Below, one piece after another: positions 8,685-17,216 of a DNA stretch of 64,000 bases. Origin of the DNA: Micromonospora sp. M71_S20. Its GTDB lineage: Bacteria > Actinomycetota > Actinomycetes > Mycobacteriales > Micromonosporaceae. The stretch covers positions 2,170,001 through 2,234,000 of the forward strand of contig NZ_RCCV01000001.1 in assembly GCF_003664255.1 (NCBI RefSeq), written 5' to 3'. Numbering within the stretch: the stretch's first letter is position 1; each line of letters begins with the position of its first letter. Under the pieces are notes generated by a model. That model was given only the letters and a program-made list of their open reading frames with translations, ran no database searches and had not been told where the DNA came from. A program made the position numbers and the translations under genes.

Positions 8685-11600
8685 TGCTCACCGACCTGTC
8701 GCCACCGCAGCGCGTCCGTGTCGAGGATGGCGACCACCCGTTCGGTGCCGTCCGCGCCGATCCGCCACAGCTGCGCGCCGTGCGGCAGCCGGGCGCTGTC
8801 CACCTTGAACTCCGCCACCACGTCGCTGCTCTCGCCCGGCGCGAACCCGTTGCCCCGGAACGGCGGGCGCTCGATGACCCAGCCCTCCATGGCCCGCATG
8901 GCGGCCTCGTTCTGCCCGCCGTACGGGATCCGGTAGAGGCTCGGCCGATGCGCTGGCCAGCGCAGCACGTAGATCTCGCCGGCGTCCCGGGCGAAGGGGG
9001 AGTCCGGGTAGCCCAGGCCGAGCGCGTCGTGCAGCTGGGCCGGGGTGTTGAGGTGGGCCAGCTCGCCGGCACGGTGCACGAAGCCGGAGACCCGGTCGTA
9101 GCCCCGCTCCAGGTAGTACGCGAGCTGGCTGGGGGCGACCGCCTTCTGCATCACGATCGGGCGCGCCGGGTCGGGTGCGGGTGGGGCGTAGCGGGGGCGG
9201 CTGACCGGTTCCTCGGCGGCGGCCGGCTCGGCCTCGGCCCCGGTGTCGTCGCCGAGTCCCACCTCCGCCGCCCAGTTGGCCAGCCCGACGATCTGCTCAC
9301 CGGGCAGCTTCGCCCCGACCGGGGTGCCCGGGTTGACCGCGAACGACCAGGACTCGTCCGGCCAGCGGCGGATCAACTGGACGAACTTCACCCCGATGGT
9401 CTCGACCGTCGCGTCGGTGTGGTCGGCGAGCCGCTCCGGCGAGGTGTGCACCACGACGAACGTCTCGCCGTCGAGTTCCTCCGTACGCCAGACGAAGCCG
9501 GGCTCGCCGGGCCGGCTGCCCGGCGCGGAGTCGGCCGCCACCGGCAACAGCACCCGGGCCAGCAGCAGGGTGGACAGGAACGTGTCGGTGCTGCCGGCGC
9601 CGGCGGCGTCGAGCAGGTTCTCCTCGACCTCGTTGGCCGGCTCGAAGTCGACCGGCCCGGGACCGGTGCCCGGCGACACGTCCCCGGCCCCGGTCAGGGG
9701 CGCGGTCGCCGGCTCGTCGGCGACCGGCTGACCGGGGTCCTCCGCCGGTCCGCCGCCGGGAACGGCGGCGTCGGTCGCGGACCCCTGCCGGACGGCCCCG
9801 TCCGTCTCCGGTGCGGGCGCGGCGACGCTGGTCGGCACCGTCGGATCCCCGGACCACGCGCCGGCGGGCGGCCCGGATCCGAGGGGCACGGTCGGGTCCC
9901 CGGGCCACGCCGCGTCGGCAGGCGGCTCGGGATCGAGGGGCACGGTCGGATCCAGGGACACCGTCGCATCGCCCGACGACACGACCGGCTGCGTCCGATC
10001 CAGGGACACCGTCGGATCCAGAGACACCGTCGCATCGCCCGACGACACGACCGGCTGCGTCCGATCCAGGGACACCGTCGGATCCAGAGACACCGTCGCA
10101 TCGCCCGACGACACGACCGGCTGCGTCCGATCGAGAGACACCGTCGGATCCAGAGACGCGGTGGCGTCGCCGGACCACGACGGGGCGGTGGACCGCACGG
10201 TGTCGGCGGGCGACGACGGGTGGGCGGGCGCGGTCGGTGCGGGGTCGGCGGTGGCGGCGGTCACCGGTTCCCGGCGGCGCCGGACCGGCTCGAACAGCGA
10301 GACGGTCTCCTCGGCGGGCGGGGCCGGCTCGGGGGCAGGCGGTCCGGTGAGGTCCCGCGACTCGATGACGGTGCCCTCGATGACGATCGGCGTGAAGCCG
10401 CGCCGGGGAGCGGGCGGTCCGGACACCGGCTCCGCCTCCGCGACCGGCTCGGGCCCGACCGGTTCCGGGGTGGGCTGCCGGCGGGGCAGCGCCTGGGTGA
10501 CGTCCTCGGTCGGCTCCGCTCGACGCCCGCCGTACGCCGGTGGTGGCGGCCCGGCCCCCGGGGCGGGGGCCCGGAGGTCCCGGGTGGCGTCCCCGTCGGG
10601 CCCGCGCGGCGGCAACACCTGCGTGGCCTCGCCCCCGGGCACCGTGAAGGCCCGGGTCGGTTCCCCGGCCGGCACCGTGAAGGCGTGGGTCGGTTCCGCG
10701 GTCGGCACTGTGAAGGCCCGGGTCGGCTCCCCGGCCGGCACCGTGAAGGCGTGGGTCGGCTCGGCGGCCGGCGCCGTGAAGGCGTGGGTCGGTTCCGCTT
10801 CGGTCGGGGCGCTCGGGATCGGGCGGGTCGGTTCCTCCGGTACCGGCTCGCCGAGCGGCCGGCGGCGGGGGAACGGCTGGCTGCCGGGTCCGAGGCGGGA
10901 CGGCGGAGCCGCCCGCTCGCCCGAGCGCAGCGCCTCCTGCCGGTAGGCGGCCGCACGACCGGAGGCCGGCTCGAAGAACGACCGGTTCGGCCGCTCCGAC
11001 GCCTCCCCCGCCGGGCGACCGTTGGTCGACGGCGAGGGGTGGGCGTCGGGCGTCGGCAGGCCCCGCGGGCGCTCGGTGAGCGGCGCGGGGCGCGGCGGCG
11101 GGAGCCGGTCGGGGGCCGCCACGGCGTCGAACCGGGCGGGTCCGCCGGCCGTCGGGTCGCCACGCCGCAGGTCCGGGTGCTCCGCCGGGAACGTGGGCGG
11201 GACGGACGGGTGGGCCGCGCCGGGTCGGGCGGGTGCGGGGATCCGGCCGGTGGCCGACGCGGCCGTGGGCTCGGGCCGGAGCGTGCCGTCGGGCCGGGCC
11301 ACACGGGTGGTCGGCCCGGTCTCCGGCCCGCCCGGCGCGTCCTGGCCGGCGGTCTGGGCCCGCGCCCGGGCGGCCGTCTCCACGCGTTCCAGCCGGGCCC
11401 GCGCGCCCATGGTGCGGCCGGGCAGCCGGACGTCGCCCCGGGAGAGCTGGGCGACGAACCAGGCCGGCAGGTAGCCCTCGATGGGCAGCCCGGGATTCAC
11501 GGCCAGCCACCACTCGTGGTTGGGCCAGCCGTCGGACAGATCGGCGTACGAGATGCGCCGGACGGCACCGCCGTGCTCGCCGAGACAGGCGCGCACCGCC

Positions 11601-11809
11601 GCTCCGGAGGTGAACGCCAACACGTGGGTGCGGCCGCCGGTGGTCCAGGTGCCCCAGCCCACCGGTGCCGTCCCCGCGAGCGCCTCGGCGGAGACCGGCA
11701 GCAGCAGTTCGCTCCGGGCCAGGACGCGGAAGTAGAGCTGTTGGTCGTTGGCGCGCAGCGCGTCCCGCATCGCCGCTTCGGCGTCGGTGGCCGGCTCCCA
11801 CTCGGTCAC
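8681..11809 (-). CDS. Giant SseB-like protein: two SseB domains, long repetitive linker, unassigned C-terminal domain
   Basis: About 1042 residues. The N-terminal 130 residues (LRANDQQLYFRVLARSELLL, then HVLAFTSGAAV and WWLAVNPGLPIEGYLP) match the SseB N-terminal domain. A second SseB-like copy lies at about residues 735-865 (VVVHTSPERL, SWSFAVNPGTPVGAKLPG). Between them are about 550 residues of Pro/Thr/Asp/Glu-rich disorder with two families of tandem repeats. The last 145 residues (from QKAVAPSQLAYYLERGYDR) form a compact domain I cannot assign. SseB-like proteins recur beside type VII secretion genes in actinobacteria, and mycosin is divergent from this gene. The GTG at 11809 (8 nt after GAGG) is preferred over GTG at 11815. 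It is coupled by GTGA to the small gene at 8319-8684. Confidence 0.8.
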   Translation of the reverse strand: MTEWEPATDAEAAMRDALRANDQQLYFRVLARSELLLPVSAEALAGTAPVGWGTWTTGGRTHVLAFTSGAAVRACLGEHGGAVRRISYADLSDGWPNHEWWLAVNPGLPIEGYLPAWFVAQLSRGDVRLPGRTMGARARLERVETAARARAQTAGQDAPGGPETGPTTRVARPDGTLRPEPTAASATGRIPAPARPGAAHPSVPPTFPAEHPDLRRGDPTAGGPARFDAVAAPDRLPPPRPAPLTERPRGLPTPDAHPSPSTNGRPAGEASERPNRSFFEPASGRAAAYRQEALRSGERAAPPSRLGPGSQPFPRRRPLGEPVPEEPTRPIPSAPTEAEPTHAFTAPAAEPTHAFTVPAGEPTRAFTVPTAEPTHAFTVPAGEPTRAFTVPGGEATQVLPPRGPDGDATRDLRAPAPGAGPPPPAYGGRRAEPTEDVTQALPRRQPTPEPVGPEPVAEAEPVSGPPAPRRGFTPIVIEGTVIESRDLTGPPAPEPAPPAEETVSLFEPVRRRREPVTAATADPAPTAPAHPSSPADTVRSTAPSWSGDATASLDPTVSLDRTQPVVSSGDATVSLDPTVSLDRTQPVVSSGDATVSLDPTVSLDRTQPVVSSGDATVSLDPTVPLDPEPPADAAWPGDPTVPLGSGPPAGAWSGDPTVPTSVAAPAPETDGAVRQGSATDAAVPGGGPAEDPGQPVADEPATAPLTGAGDVSPGTGPGPVDFEPANEVEENLLDAAGAGSTDTFLSTLLLARVLLPVAADSAPGSRPGEPGFVWRTEELDGETFVVVHTSPERLADHTDATVETIGVKFVQLIRRWPDESWSFAVNPGTPVGAKLPGEQIVGLANWAAEVGLGDDTGAEAEPAAAEEPVSRPRYAPPAPDPARPIVMQKAVAPSQLAYYLERGYDRVSGFVHRAGELAHLNTPAQLHDALGLGYPDSPFARDAGEIYVLRWPAHRPSLYRIPYGGQNEAAMRAMEGWVIERPPFRGNGFAPGESSDVVAEFKVDSARLPHGAQLWRIGADGTERVVAILDTDALRWRQVGEQ
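9943..10157 (-). repeat. 66-bp tandem repeat (3+ copies) inside the SseB-like gene
   Basis: A 66-bp unit is repeated more than three times with very few substitutions. It encodes a 22-residue unit starting GDATVSLDPTVSLDRTQPVV. The near-identity at DNA level suggests recent expansion by slippage or unequal crossing-over. Confidence 0.9.
10634..10800 (-). repeat. 33-bp tandem repeat (5 copies) inside the SseB-like gene
   Basis: Five 11-residue units of the form EPT(H/R)AFTVPAG follow one another in the disordered linker. Each has an acidic residue two before a Thr and a hydrophobic residue three after it. Coordinates are approximate by a few bases. Confidence 0.8.
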
Positions 11810-11961
11810 GGCCACCCCTCCTCCCGCGAACAGGCCATAGGTATCGCGTACAACCTACAAGGTAGAAGCAAGATCACAATCGCTGGCCGGCGGCGGTCCG
11901 CCCGGTGCCGCCGGAGGCGCTAACATCCCGTTCCGGAGTCGACACGATACGGAGGCGGTCG

Positions 11962-13242
11962 ATGTCCCGGTCCCCCTCGCGCCCGCTCCTCACCGCCCTG
12001 ACGACGGCGTTGCTGACCGCCGTCCCGGCCGCCCCCGCGATCACCGGCCGCCCGGCCGGGCCCGCCCCCGGCCCGGTGCCGGCCGGCTGGTCCGCATCCG
12101 CGCCGACCGTCGCCCGCGCGACCCCCGGCTGCGCCTCGCCCCTCGCCCCGGTCCGGCCGGTGTCCGCGCGCCCCTGGCCCCAGCAGCGGTACGCCCCGGA
12201 GCGGCTGGCACCGCTCGCCACCGGCGCCGGGGTGACGGTGGCGGTGATCGACTCGGGGGTGGACCGGCGGCACCCGCAGTTGGCCGGCCGGGTGCTCGAC
12301 GGCACCGACCTGCTCGACCCGGGCGGCGACGGCAGCCGGGACTGCGCCGGCCACGGCACCGGTGTGGCGAGCATCATCGCCGCCGGCCCCCGCGACGGTA
12401 CGGCGTTCCGGGGGCTGGCCCCGGGTGCCCGGATCCTGCCGGTACGGGTCAGCGAGCAGCAGGTGGTCGAGGGCCGGGAGTCGGGGCGCACGGTCAGCGC
12501 CGGCGACTTCGCCCGCGCCGTCCGCTGGGCGGTCGACCACGACGCCGACGTGCTCAACCTCTCCGTCGTCCTGTACGCGGACGACCCGGCGGTGCGGGCC
12601 GCGATCGGCTACGCGGTCGACCGGGACGTGGTCGTGGTGGCCGCCGCCGGGAACCTGCACGACGCCGGTGATCCCCGGCCCTACCCGGCCGCGTACGACG
12701 GGGTGCTCGGGGTGGGCGCGATCGGGGCGGACGGGGCACGGGCGCCCTTCTCTCAGACCGGCTCGTACGTCGACCTGGTCGCCCCGGGCAGCGACGTGCT
12801 GATGGCCGCCCCCGGCGAGGGCCACCACCGGGCCGAGGGCACCAGCTACGCGGCGCCCTTCGTGACGGCCACCGCCGCGCTGCTGCGCCAGTACCGGCCG
12901 GAGCTGACCGCGGCGCAGGTGGCGCAGCGGATCGTGGCGACCGCCGATCCTGCCCCGGGCGACGGTCGGGGTGGCGGGTACGGCGCGGGGGTGCTGAACC
13001 CGTACCGGGCGGTCACCGAGACCGGGGGCGGGACGCCGGAGCGGGCGCCCCGGGTCAGCGCGCTCGCGGACGGCCGGCCCGAACCGGCGGTGCTGGCGCA
13101 GCGGGCCCGCCGGGCGACGGCCCGGGACCGGGCGCTGCTGGTGGCGGGGGCAAGCGGAACGGTGGTGGCCCTGGCGGCGCTGCTGGCGCTCGTCGTGCCG
13201 CGCGGGGCCCGGCGCCGCTGGCGGCCGGCCGACCACGCCTGA
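11962..13242 (+). CDS. mycP: Type VII secretion mycosin (subtilisin-family S8 protease)
   Basis: A 426-residue membrane-anchored serine protease of the ESX system, which in known systems stabilises the secretion membrane complex and processes substrates. The ATG has GGAGG 6 nt upstream. A signal peptide (residues 1-32) precedes the protease. The triad is visible: Asp97 (VIDSGVD), His131 (GHGTGVASI) and Ser295 (GTSYAAP). One C-terminal membrane helix (LLVAGASGTVVALAALLALVV, with a basic tail) anchors it facing out. Two Cys (near residues 57 and 128) could form the disulphide known in mycosins. It is divergent from the SseB-like gene and convergent with the WXG100 pair. Confidence 0.93.
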   Translation: MSRSPSRPLLTALTTALLTAVPAAPAITGRPAGPAPGPVPAGWSASAPTVARATPGCASPLAPVRPVSARPWPQQRYAPERLAPLATGAGVTVAVIDSGVDRRHPQLAGRVLDGTDLLDPGGDGSRDCAGHGTGVASIIAAGPRDGTAFRGLAPGARILPVRVSEQQVVEGRESGRTVSAGDFARAVRWAVDHDADVLNLSVVLYADDPAVRAAIGYAVDRDVVVVAAAGNLHDAGDPRPYPAAYDGVLGVGAIGADGARAPFSQTGSYVDLVAPGSDVLMAAPGEGHHRAEGTSYAAPFVTATAALLRQYRPELTAAQVAQRIVATADPAPGDGRGGGYGAGVLNPYRAVTETGGGTPERAPRVSALADGRPEPAVLAQRARRATARDRALLVAGASGTVVALAALLALVVPRGARRRWRPADHA

Positions 13243-13320
13243 CCCGGCCGGCGGTCGACAGCGAACCGGCCGACCGCCGCCGCCACCTCGACGACCTGCT
13301 GGTCAGCGCCCCACAACGGC

Positions 13321-13361
13321 CGGTGGTGGCGCCGACCGGCTCACGGTCGACGCCACCACCG
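13321..13361. terminator. Bidirectional hairpin terminator between mycP and the WXG100 genes
   Basis: The arms 13321-13331 and 13351-13361 pair perfectly over 11 bp, and an inner 6-bp stem (CGACCG/CGGTCG) extends them with one mismatch. It lies between two convergent genes and can serve both. Confidence 0.85.
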
Positions 13362-13368
13362 GGTGGGC

Positions 13369-13662
13369 TCACTGGAACAGGCCGACGTTCTTCTTCTCCG
13401 TGTCGAGGTAGTCGGTGGCGGAGTCGTCCACCGCGAGCTTGATGTCGCGCAGCATGGCCTGGAGGTCCTGCGAGGCCGAACGCCAACGGCCCTGCCGCTG
13501 CTCGTAGGCCTGGCGGGCCTCGCCGGACCAGCTCGCCACGAGCGGGGCGGCGTCCCGTTCGAGCTGCCCGAGCTGCGAGTCGAGCGCGTTCAGCGCCTTC
13601 TGGATGTCCGCGCTCGCCTGTTGCAGGGCGGCGAAGTTGACGACCAGTACACCGTGGTCCAT
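13369..13662 (-). CDS. WXG100-family ESX secretion protein
   Basis: A 97-residue helical hairpin protein. The central turn holds the WXG motif as W-S-G (VASWSGEARQAY, about residue 43). The C-terminal secretion signal Y-x-x-x-D/E is present as YLDTE near residue 84. The ATG start at 13662 has GGAGGAG about 7 nt upstream; a much longer overlapping frame is not needed. It is the second gene of a minus-strand pair with the other WXG100 gene 26 nt upstream. Such pairs form heterodimers that are exported by ESX systems. Confidence 0.92.
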   Translation of the reverse strand: MDHGVLVVNFAALQQASADIQKALNALDSQLGQLERDAAPLVASWSGEARQAYEQRQGRWRSASQDLQAMLRDIKLAVDDSATDYLDTEKKNVGLFQ

Positions 13663-13688
13663 CGGATGTCTCCTCCCCCGAGACCGGG

Positions 13689-14021
13689 TCAGAGCGGCAG
13701 CTGGATGCCGCCGCGGTTGGTGGTGGACACCCGGCTGGCGGCCTCGGTGTCCGAGACGTCGTACTGCTGGCCGGCCCTGCGGACGGCGCCGGCGGTCTCC
13801 CGCAGGGCCCGCTGCAGCGCCGCCTGGTCCTGTGCCCACTGCTGCTTGACCTGCTCGAACGAGCGCCCGCCGGCACCGCGCCAGGCCTGCTGCAACACCT
13901 CCAACTCGGCCATCAGGCTGCTCAGCATGGACTGCAGGGACTGGTCGACCTGCTCGAACTTCGCGGCGGTCTGCTGCATCACCGCTGCTTCTGCCTGGGT
14001 CTGGGACACCCGGGACGTCAC
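13689..14021 (-). CDS. WXG100-family ESX secretion protein
   Basis: A 110-residue WXG100 protein. The turn motif is W-R-G (LQQAWRGAGGRSF, about residue 47) between two amphipathic helices rich in Gln, Glu and Ala. The export motif Y-x-x-x-D is YDVSD near residue 90, and an unstructured tail follows. The GTG at 14021 is the plausible start; the ribosome binding site is weak. It is first in the two-gene WXG100 operon and divergent from eccE, so the 223-bp gap at 14022-14244 must hold promoters for both. A TACGAT box at 14195-14200 could serve eccE. Confidence 0.9.
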   Translation of the reverse strand: MTSRVSQTQAEAAVMQQTAAKFEQVDQSLQSMLSSLMAELEVLQQAWRGAGGRSFEQVKQQWAQDQAALQRALRETAGAVRRAGQQYDVSDTEAASRVSTTNRGGIQLPL

Positions 14022-14244
14022 CTCGTCTCATCGATCGTGGCTGGCCGTCGGCTCGCGCCGCCCGGAGGTCGAACACGGCGGGCGCGGGGGTCAGCGAAAC
14101 TCGTCGCTGACGGTAGCGGTCCGGTCGTGTTTCTGCTACCCCGTGGCCATCCCCTGTGGACGACCGCGGCCCCCACTGCGCGGGGTGCGCCCCCTACGAT
14201 GGGCGTCGTCGATGTCGCGGCGAGTGACCGGTCGAGGAGGCGCG

Positions 14245-16164
14245 GTGACGGTGACCACCGGCGCGGGCCCGCACCGGCCGGCCCCGGGCCACGATCCCGG
14301 CCCGACCGCCGCGGCCCTCGTACCGGCACCGCCCGGGTCGGCCCGCCCGGCCGGCCCGATCGGCACCGTGGCCGGCGCACCCGCACCCCCGGTCGCCCTG
14401 TCGCCGTCGCGGCACCCGGCCGCCCGGCGGAGGGGCGCCGGTCTCCGGGCCGGTCAGGTCGTCGCCACGCAGGTGGCGGTGGCCGCCGTGGTCGCGGCCG
14501 CCGGCCGGGGCGTGCTGCTGACGTTGGCCGCCGTGGGGGTGGCCGCGCTGCTGCTGCCCCTGGCCTGGGTGCGGCTGCGGGGGCGGTGGCTCTTCGAGTG
14601 GCTCACCACGGGCCTGGGCTACGCCACCCGCCGCCGGGCCCTGCCTCCGGCCGCCGGCCCGGCGGCCCTGCTGGACCTGGTCGACCCGGGCGCGGTCGTG
14701 CGCCCCGCCGAGCTGGCCGGCACGCCGGCCGCCGTGCTGGACGACGCCGCCGGCATGGTGGCCGTGCTGGAGGCCGGCGATCCGGCCGACCTGCTCGGCG
14801 ACGCTCCCCGCGCGCTGCCCGTCCCGGCGTCGCTGCTGCCGGCCGCCGCGCCGGACGGCCCCCCGGTGCGGCTCCAGCTCCTGCTGACGGGCTCACCGGC
14901 GCCGACCGTGGGCGCGGGTGGCGGTGCCGTCGCCACCTCGTACCGGCAGCTCACCGACGGGCGGATCGCCGGCCGGGAACGGGCCGTGCTCGCCGTGCGG
15001 GTGCTGCGCGTCGAGGGCTGGACGGCAGAGGAGCTGCGGCGGGCGCTCTCGGGAACGGTGCGCCGGATCACGCGCCGGGTCGGGCCCGTCACCGCCCGCC
15101 CGCTGGGCGAGCACGCGACGCTGCGGGTGCTGGCGGAGCTGGCCCACCACGACGACCATCCCGCGCAGGAGTCCTGGCAGGCGGTCCGGGCGGGCGACCT
15201 GCTGCAGACCACGTTCCGGCTGCGCCGCTGGCCCGACCCGCGTACCGACGCCGGCCGGCGGCTGGTGACCCGGCTGCTCGCGCTGCCCGCGACGGCGACC
15301 ACCGTCTCGCTCGGCGTGGGGCCGTGGGCCGGTGCCGACCCCGCGTCGGCGCCGACCGAGCTGGCCGTACGACTGGCCGCCGCCACCCCGGCGGAGCTCT
15401 CGATCGCGGCGCAGGCGCTGCGCCGGCTGGTGGCCGAGGTGGGCGGCGAGGTGCACCGGCTCGACGGCGCGCAGCTCGACGGGTTGGCCGGCACGCTGCC
15501 GCTCGCGGCGGCGGGCGCGGCGGGTCCCGGTCCGGCGCCCGACGGCCTGGAGCTGACCCTCGGCGAGGCGGGACTGATGGTCGGCACGAACCGGCACGGC
15601 GGCGCGGTGACCGTCCGGCTGTTCCGGCCGGAGAGCACCCGGGTGATGCTGGTCGGCGGGATACGCGCGGCGCAGCTGGTGGCGGTGCGGGCGATGGCGC
15701 TCGGGGCCCGGGTGGTGGTGCAGACCGCCCGCCCGCGCGGGTGGGAGCCGTTCGTCCGGGGCGTCGGCACCCCCGGCGCGATGATCCCGGTGGTGCCGCC
15801 GGGCCGTCCGGTGGGCGAGCCGGGCTCGCCGCTGCGCCCGCTGCTGGTGGTGGTCGACGCCGGCCCCACGCCCGCCGAGACGGACCCGGGGTCCCCGTGG
15901 CGGACCACGCTGCTGGTGCGCGACGAGCTGACCCCCGCCGACGCCGACGCGTTGGGCCGCGCCGACCTGGCCGTGCTGCAACCGCTCGACCCGGCCGAGG
16001 CCGCCGTGGCGGGCGCCGCGCTGGGGCTGGGCGGGTCGGCGGAGTGGCTGACCCGGATCCGGGACGACATGGTCGCGGTGGTCAACCGCCGGGCGCTGCG
16101 CTGGGCGCTGCTCTCCCCCACCCCGATCGAGTCGCAGCTGGTCGGCCGCCCGTCCCGCCGCTGA
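14245..16164 (+). CDS. eccE: Type VII secretion protein EccE
   Basis: A 639-residue inner-membrane component of the ESX complex. After a Pro/Ala-rich cytosolic N-terminus (about 75 residues) come two adjacent transmembrane helices (VATQVAVAAVVAAAG, then GVLLTLAAVGVAALLLPLAWV), followed by a large soluble domain, the EccE layout. In mycobacteria EccE stabilises the periphery of the EccB-C-D complex. The GTG at 14245 is 4 nt after AGGAGG; GTG at 14251, 10 nt after it, is an equally possible start. EccB, EccC and EccD genes, without which EccE cannot work, are not found in this window. Confidence 0.88.
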   Translation: MTVTTGAGPHRPAPGHDPGPTAAALVPAPPGSARPAGPIGTVAGAPAPPVALSPSRHPAARRRGAGLRAGQVVATQVAVAAVVAAAGRGVLLTLAAVGVAALLLPLAWVRLRGRWLFEWLTTGLGYATRRRALPPAAGPAALLDLVDPGAVVRPAELAGTPAAVLDDAAGMVAVLEAGDPADLLGDAPRALPVPASLLPAAAPDGPPVRLQLLLTGSPAPTVGAGGGAVATSYRQLTDGRIAGRERAVLAVRVLRVEGWTAEELRRALSGTVRRITRRVGPVTARPLGEHATLRVLAELAHHDDHPAQESWQAVRAGDLLQTTFRLRRWPDPRTDAGRRLVTRLLALPATATTVSLGVGPWAGADPASAPTELAVRLAAATPAELSIAAQALRRLVAEVGGEVHRLDGAQLDGLAGTLPLAAAGAAGPGPAPDGLELTLGEAGLMVGTNRHGGAVTVRLFRPESTRVMLVGGIRAAQLVAVRAMALGARVVVQTARPRGWEPFVRGVGTPGAMIPVVPPGRPVGEPGSPLRPLLVVVDAGPTPAETDPGSPWRTTLLVRDELTPADADALGRADLAVLQPLDPAEAAVAGAALGLGGSAEWLTRIRDDMVAVVNRRALRWALLSPTPIESQLVGRPSRR

Positions 16165-16222
16165 GCACAGGCGACGGTCGCGCGCCTTCCGCACGTTGTC
16201 CGTCCGTGGCACGATCCCGGCC

Positions 16223-16609
16223 ATGGGTTTCCTCAAAGGGCTGTTGATCCGGCTGGGCAGCACGGCGCTCGCCTTCTGGCTGGCCACGCTGCTCATCCCG
16301 GGCATCACGCTGGACTCGGCGTCCGCCGGCGAGGCGGTCGTCACGCTGGTTCTCGTCGCGGTGATCTTCGGCGTGGTCAACGCGGTGCTCCAGCCGATCA
16401 TCAAGACCGTCGGCTGCGGCTTCTACCTGCTGACCCTCGGGTTGATCGCGCTGGTGGTCAACGGGCTGCTGTTCCTGCTCACGAGCTGGATCGCCGACCA
16501 GGCCGGGCTGCCCTTCCACGTCGACGGCTTCTGGCCGGAGGCGGTGCTCGGCGCGCTCTTCGTCGGCATCGTCACCTGGATCCTCGGCGCCGCTCTGGAC
16601 CGGGACTGA
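16223..16609 (+). CDS. Phage-holin-family (PF04020-like) small membrane protein
   Basis: A 128-residue integral membrane protein with four hydrophobic segments (LGSTALAFWLATLLIPGI; VVTLVLVAVIFGVVNAVL; FYLLTLGLIALVVNGLLFLL; AVLGALFVGIVTWILGAAL). The 'GVVNAVLQPIIK' segment is the hallmark of the conserved bacterial family called phage holin family 4 or YvlD-like. These are not proven holins; they are common in actinobacterial chromosomes. The ATG is preceded by CACGAT and 7 nt without a Shine-Dalgarno, suggesting a leaderless transcript. Confidence 0.85.
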   Translation: MGFLKGLLIRLGSTALAFWLATLLIPGITLDSASAGEAVVTLVLVAVIFGVVNAVLQPIIKTVGCGFYLLTLGLIALVVNGLLFLLTSWIADQAGLPFHVDGFWPEAVLGALFVGIVTWILGAALDRD

Positions 16610-16702
16610 CCCGGACCGACCAGCGGGCGGGCCGCGAAGCAGGTGGGCGGGCCCGCGACCAGAGGGCGGGAATTGGCCACTGATCGGGCCGGGCGGCCGG
16701 GT

Positions 16703-16715
16703 TAGCGTCGCGGGC
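16703..16715 (+). promoter_or_regulatory. Leaderless -10 box (TAGCGT, 7 nt, ATG)
   Basis: TAGCGT (16703-16708) ends exactly 7 nt before the ATG of the GNAT gene, and no Shine-Dalgarno is present. Confidence 0.6.
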
Positions 16716-17216
16716 ATGTTCACCCTGACCCGCGACGACGGCTACCTGCTCAGCACCGACCCCGCCCGGATCGACCTGGGCCTGGTGCACCACTGGCTCT
16801 CCACGGACGCGTACTGGGCGATCGGGCGGGACCGGGAGACGGTGGCGCGGGCGTTCGCCGGGTCGGTGCCGTTCGGCGTCTACCGCCCGGAGGACGGCCG
16901 CCAGGTCGCGGTCGCCCGGGTGGTCACCGACCGGGCCACCTTCGCCTGGCTCTGCGACGTCTACGTCGACCCCGGCGAGCGCGGCCGAGGGCTGGGCACC
17001 TGGCTGGCCGGGGCGGTCCGCGACCACCTCGCCGCCCTGGGCGTACGCCGGATCCTGCTGGCCACCGCCGACGCCCACGCGGTGTACGCCAAGGTCGGGT
17101 TCACCCCGATGACCGATCCGCACCGCTGGATGCAGCTCGACCAGCGCAACCAGCCGGTGAGCCCGGTCACCGGCAAGGAACCCGGCGGCCACCCGGCCCT
17201 TACGGTGGAGGCGTGA
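16716..17216 (+). CDS. GNAT-family N-acetyltransferase
   Basis: A 166-residue cytosolic acetyltransferase. The acetyl-CoA binding motif A is clear at about residues 86-104 (DVYVDPGERGRGLGTWLAG, R-x-x-G-x-G pattern), preceded by the motif D strand (QVAVARVVTDRATFAWL) and followed by motif B (LLATADAHAVYAKVGF). The acceptor substrate cannot be told from sequence. Its TGA overlaps the GTG start of the RarD gene (17213-17216), so the two form an operon. Confidence 0.88.
   Translation: MFTLTRDDGYLLSTDPARIDLGLVHHWLSTDAYWAIGRDRETVARAFAGSVPFGVYRPEDGRQVAVARVVTDRATFAWLCDVYVDPGERGRGLGTWLAGAVRDHLAALGVRRILLATADAHAVYAKVGFTPMTDPHRWMQLDQRNQPVSPVTGKEPGGHPALTVEA

Noticed and set aside
8681..9200. Assignment of the C-terminal domain of the SseB-like protein as an ADP-ribosylating or NAD-degrading toxin
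   Set aside because: The layout is suggestive, but I could not see a definite catalytic motif, so only unknown function is stated.
9943..10157. Tandem repeats that could be taken for a CRISPR array
   Set aside because: The repeats are contiguous, with no unique spacers, and keep the reading frame of a protein; no cas gene is near.
8319..16164. A complete type VII secretion system
   Set aside because: EccB, EccC and EccD are not in the window; only mycosin, WXG100 proteins and EccE are supported.
16223..16609. Phage holin and the phage-like amidase (51914-52678) as signs of a prophage
   Set aside because: The holin-named family is a common chromosomal membrane protein, the two genes are 35 kb apart, and no integrase, capsid, tail or attachment site is seen.
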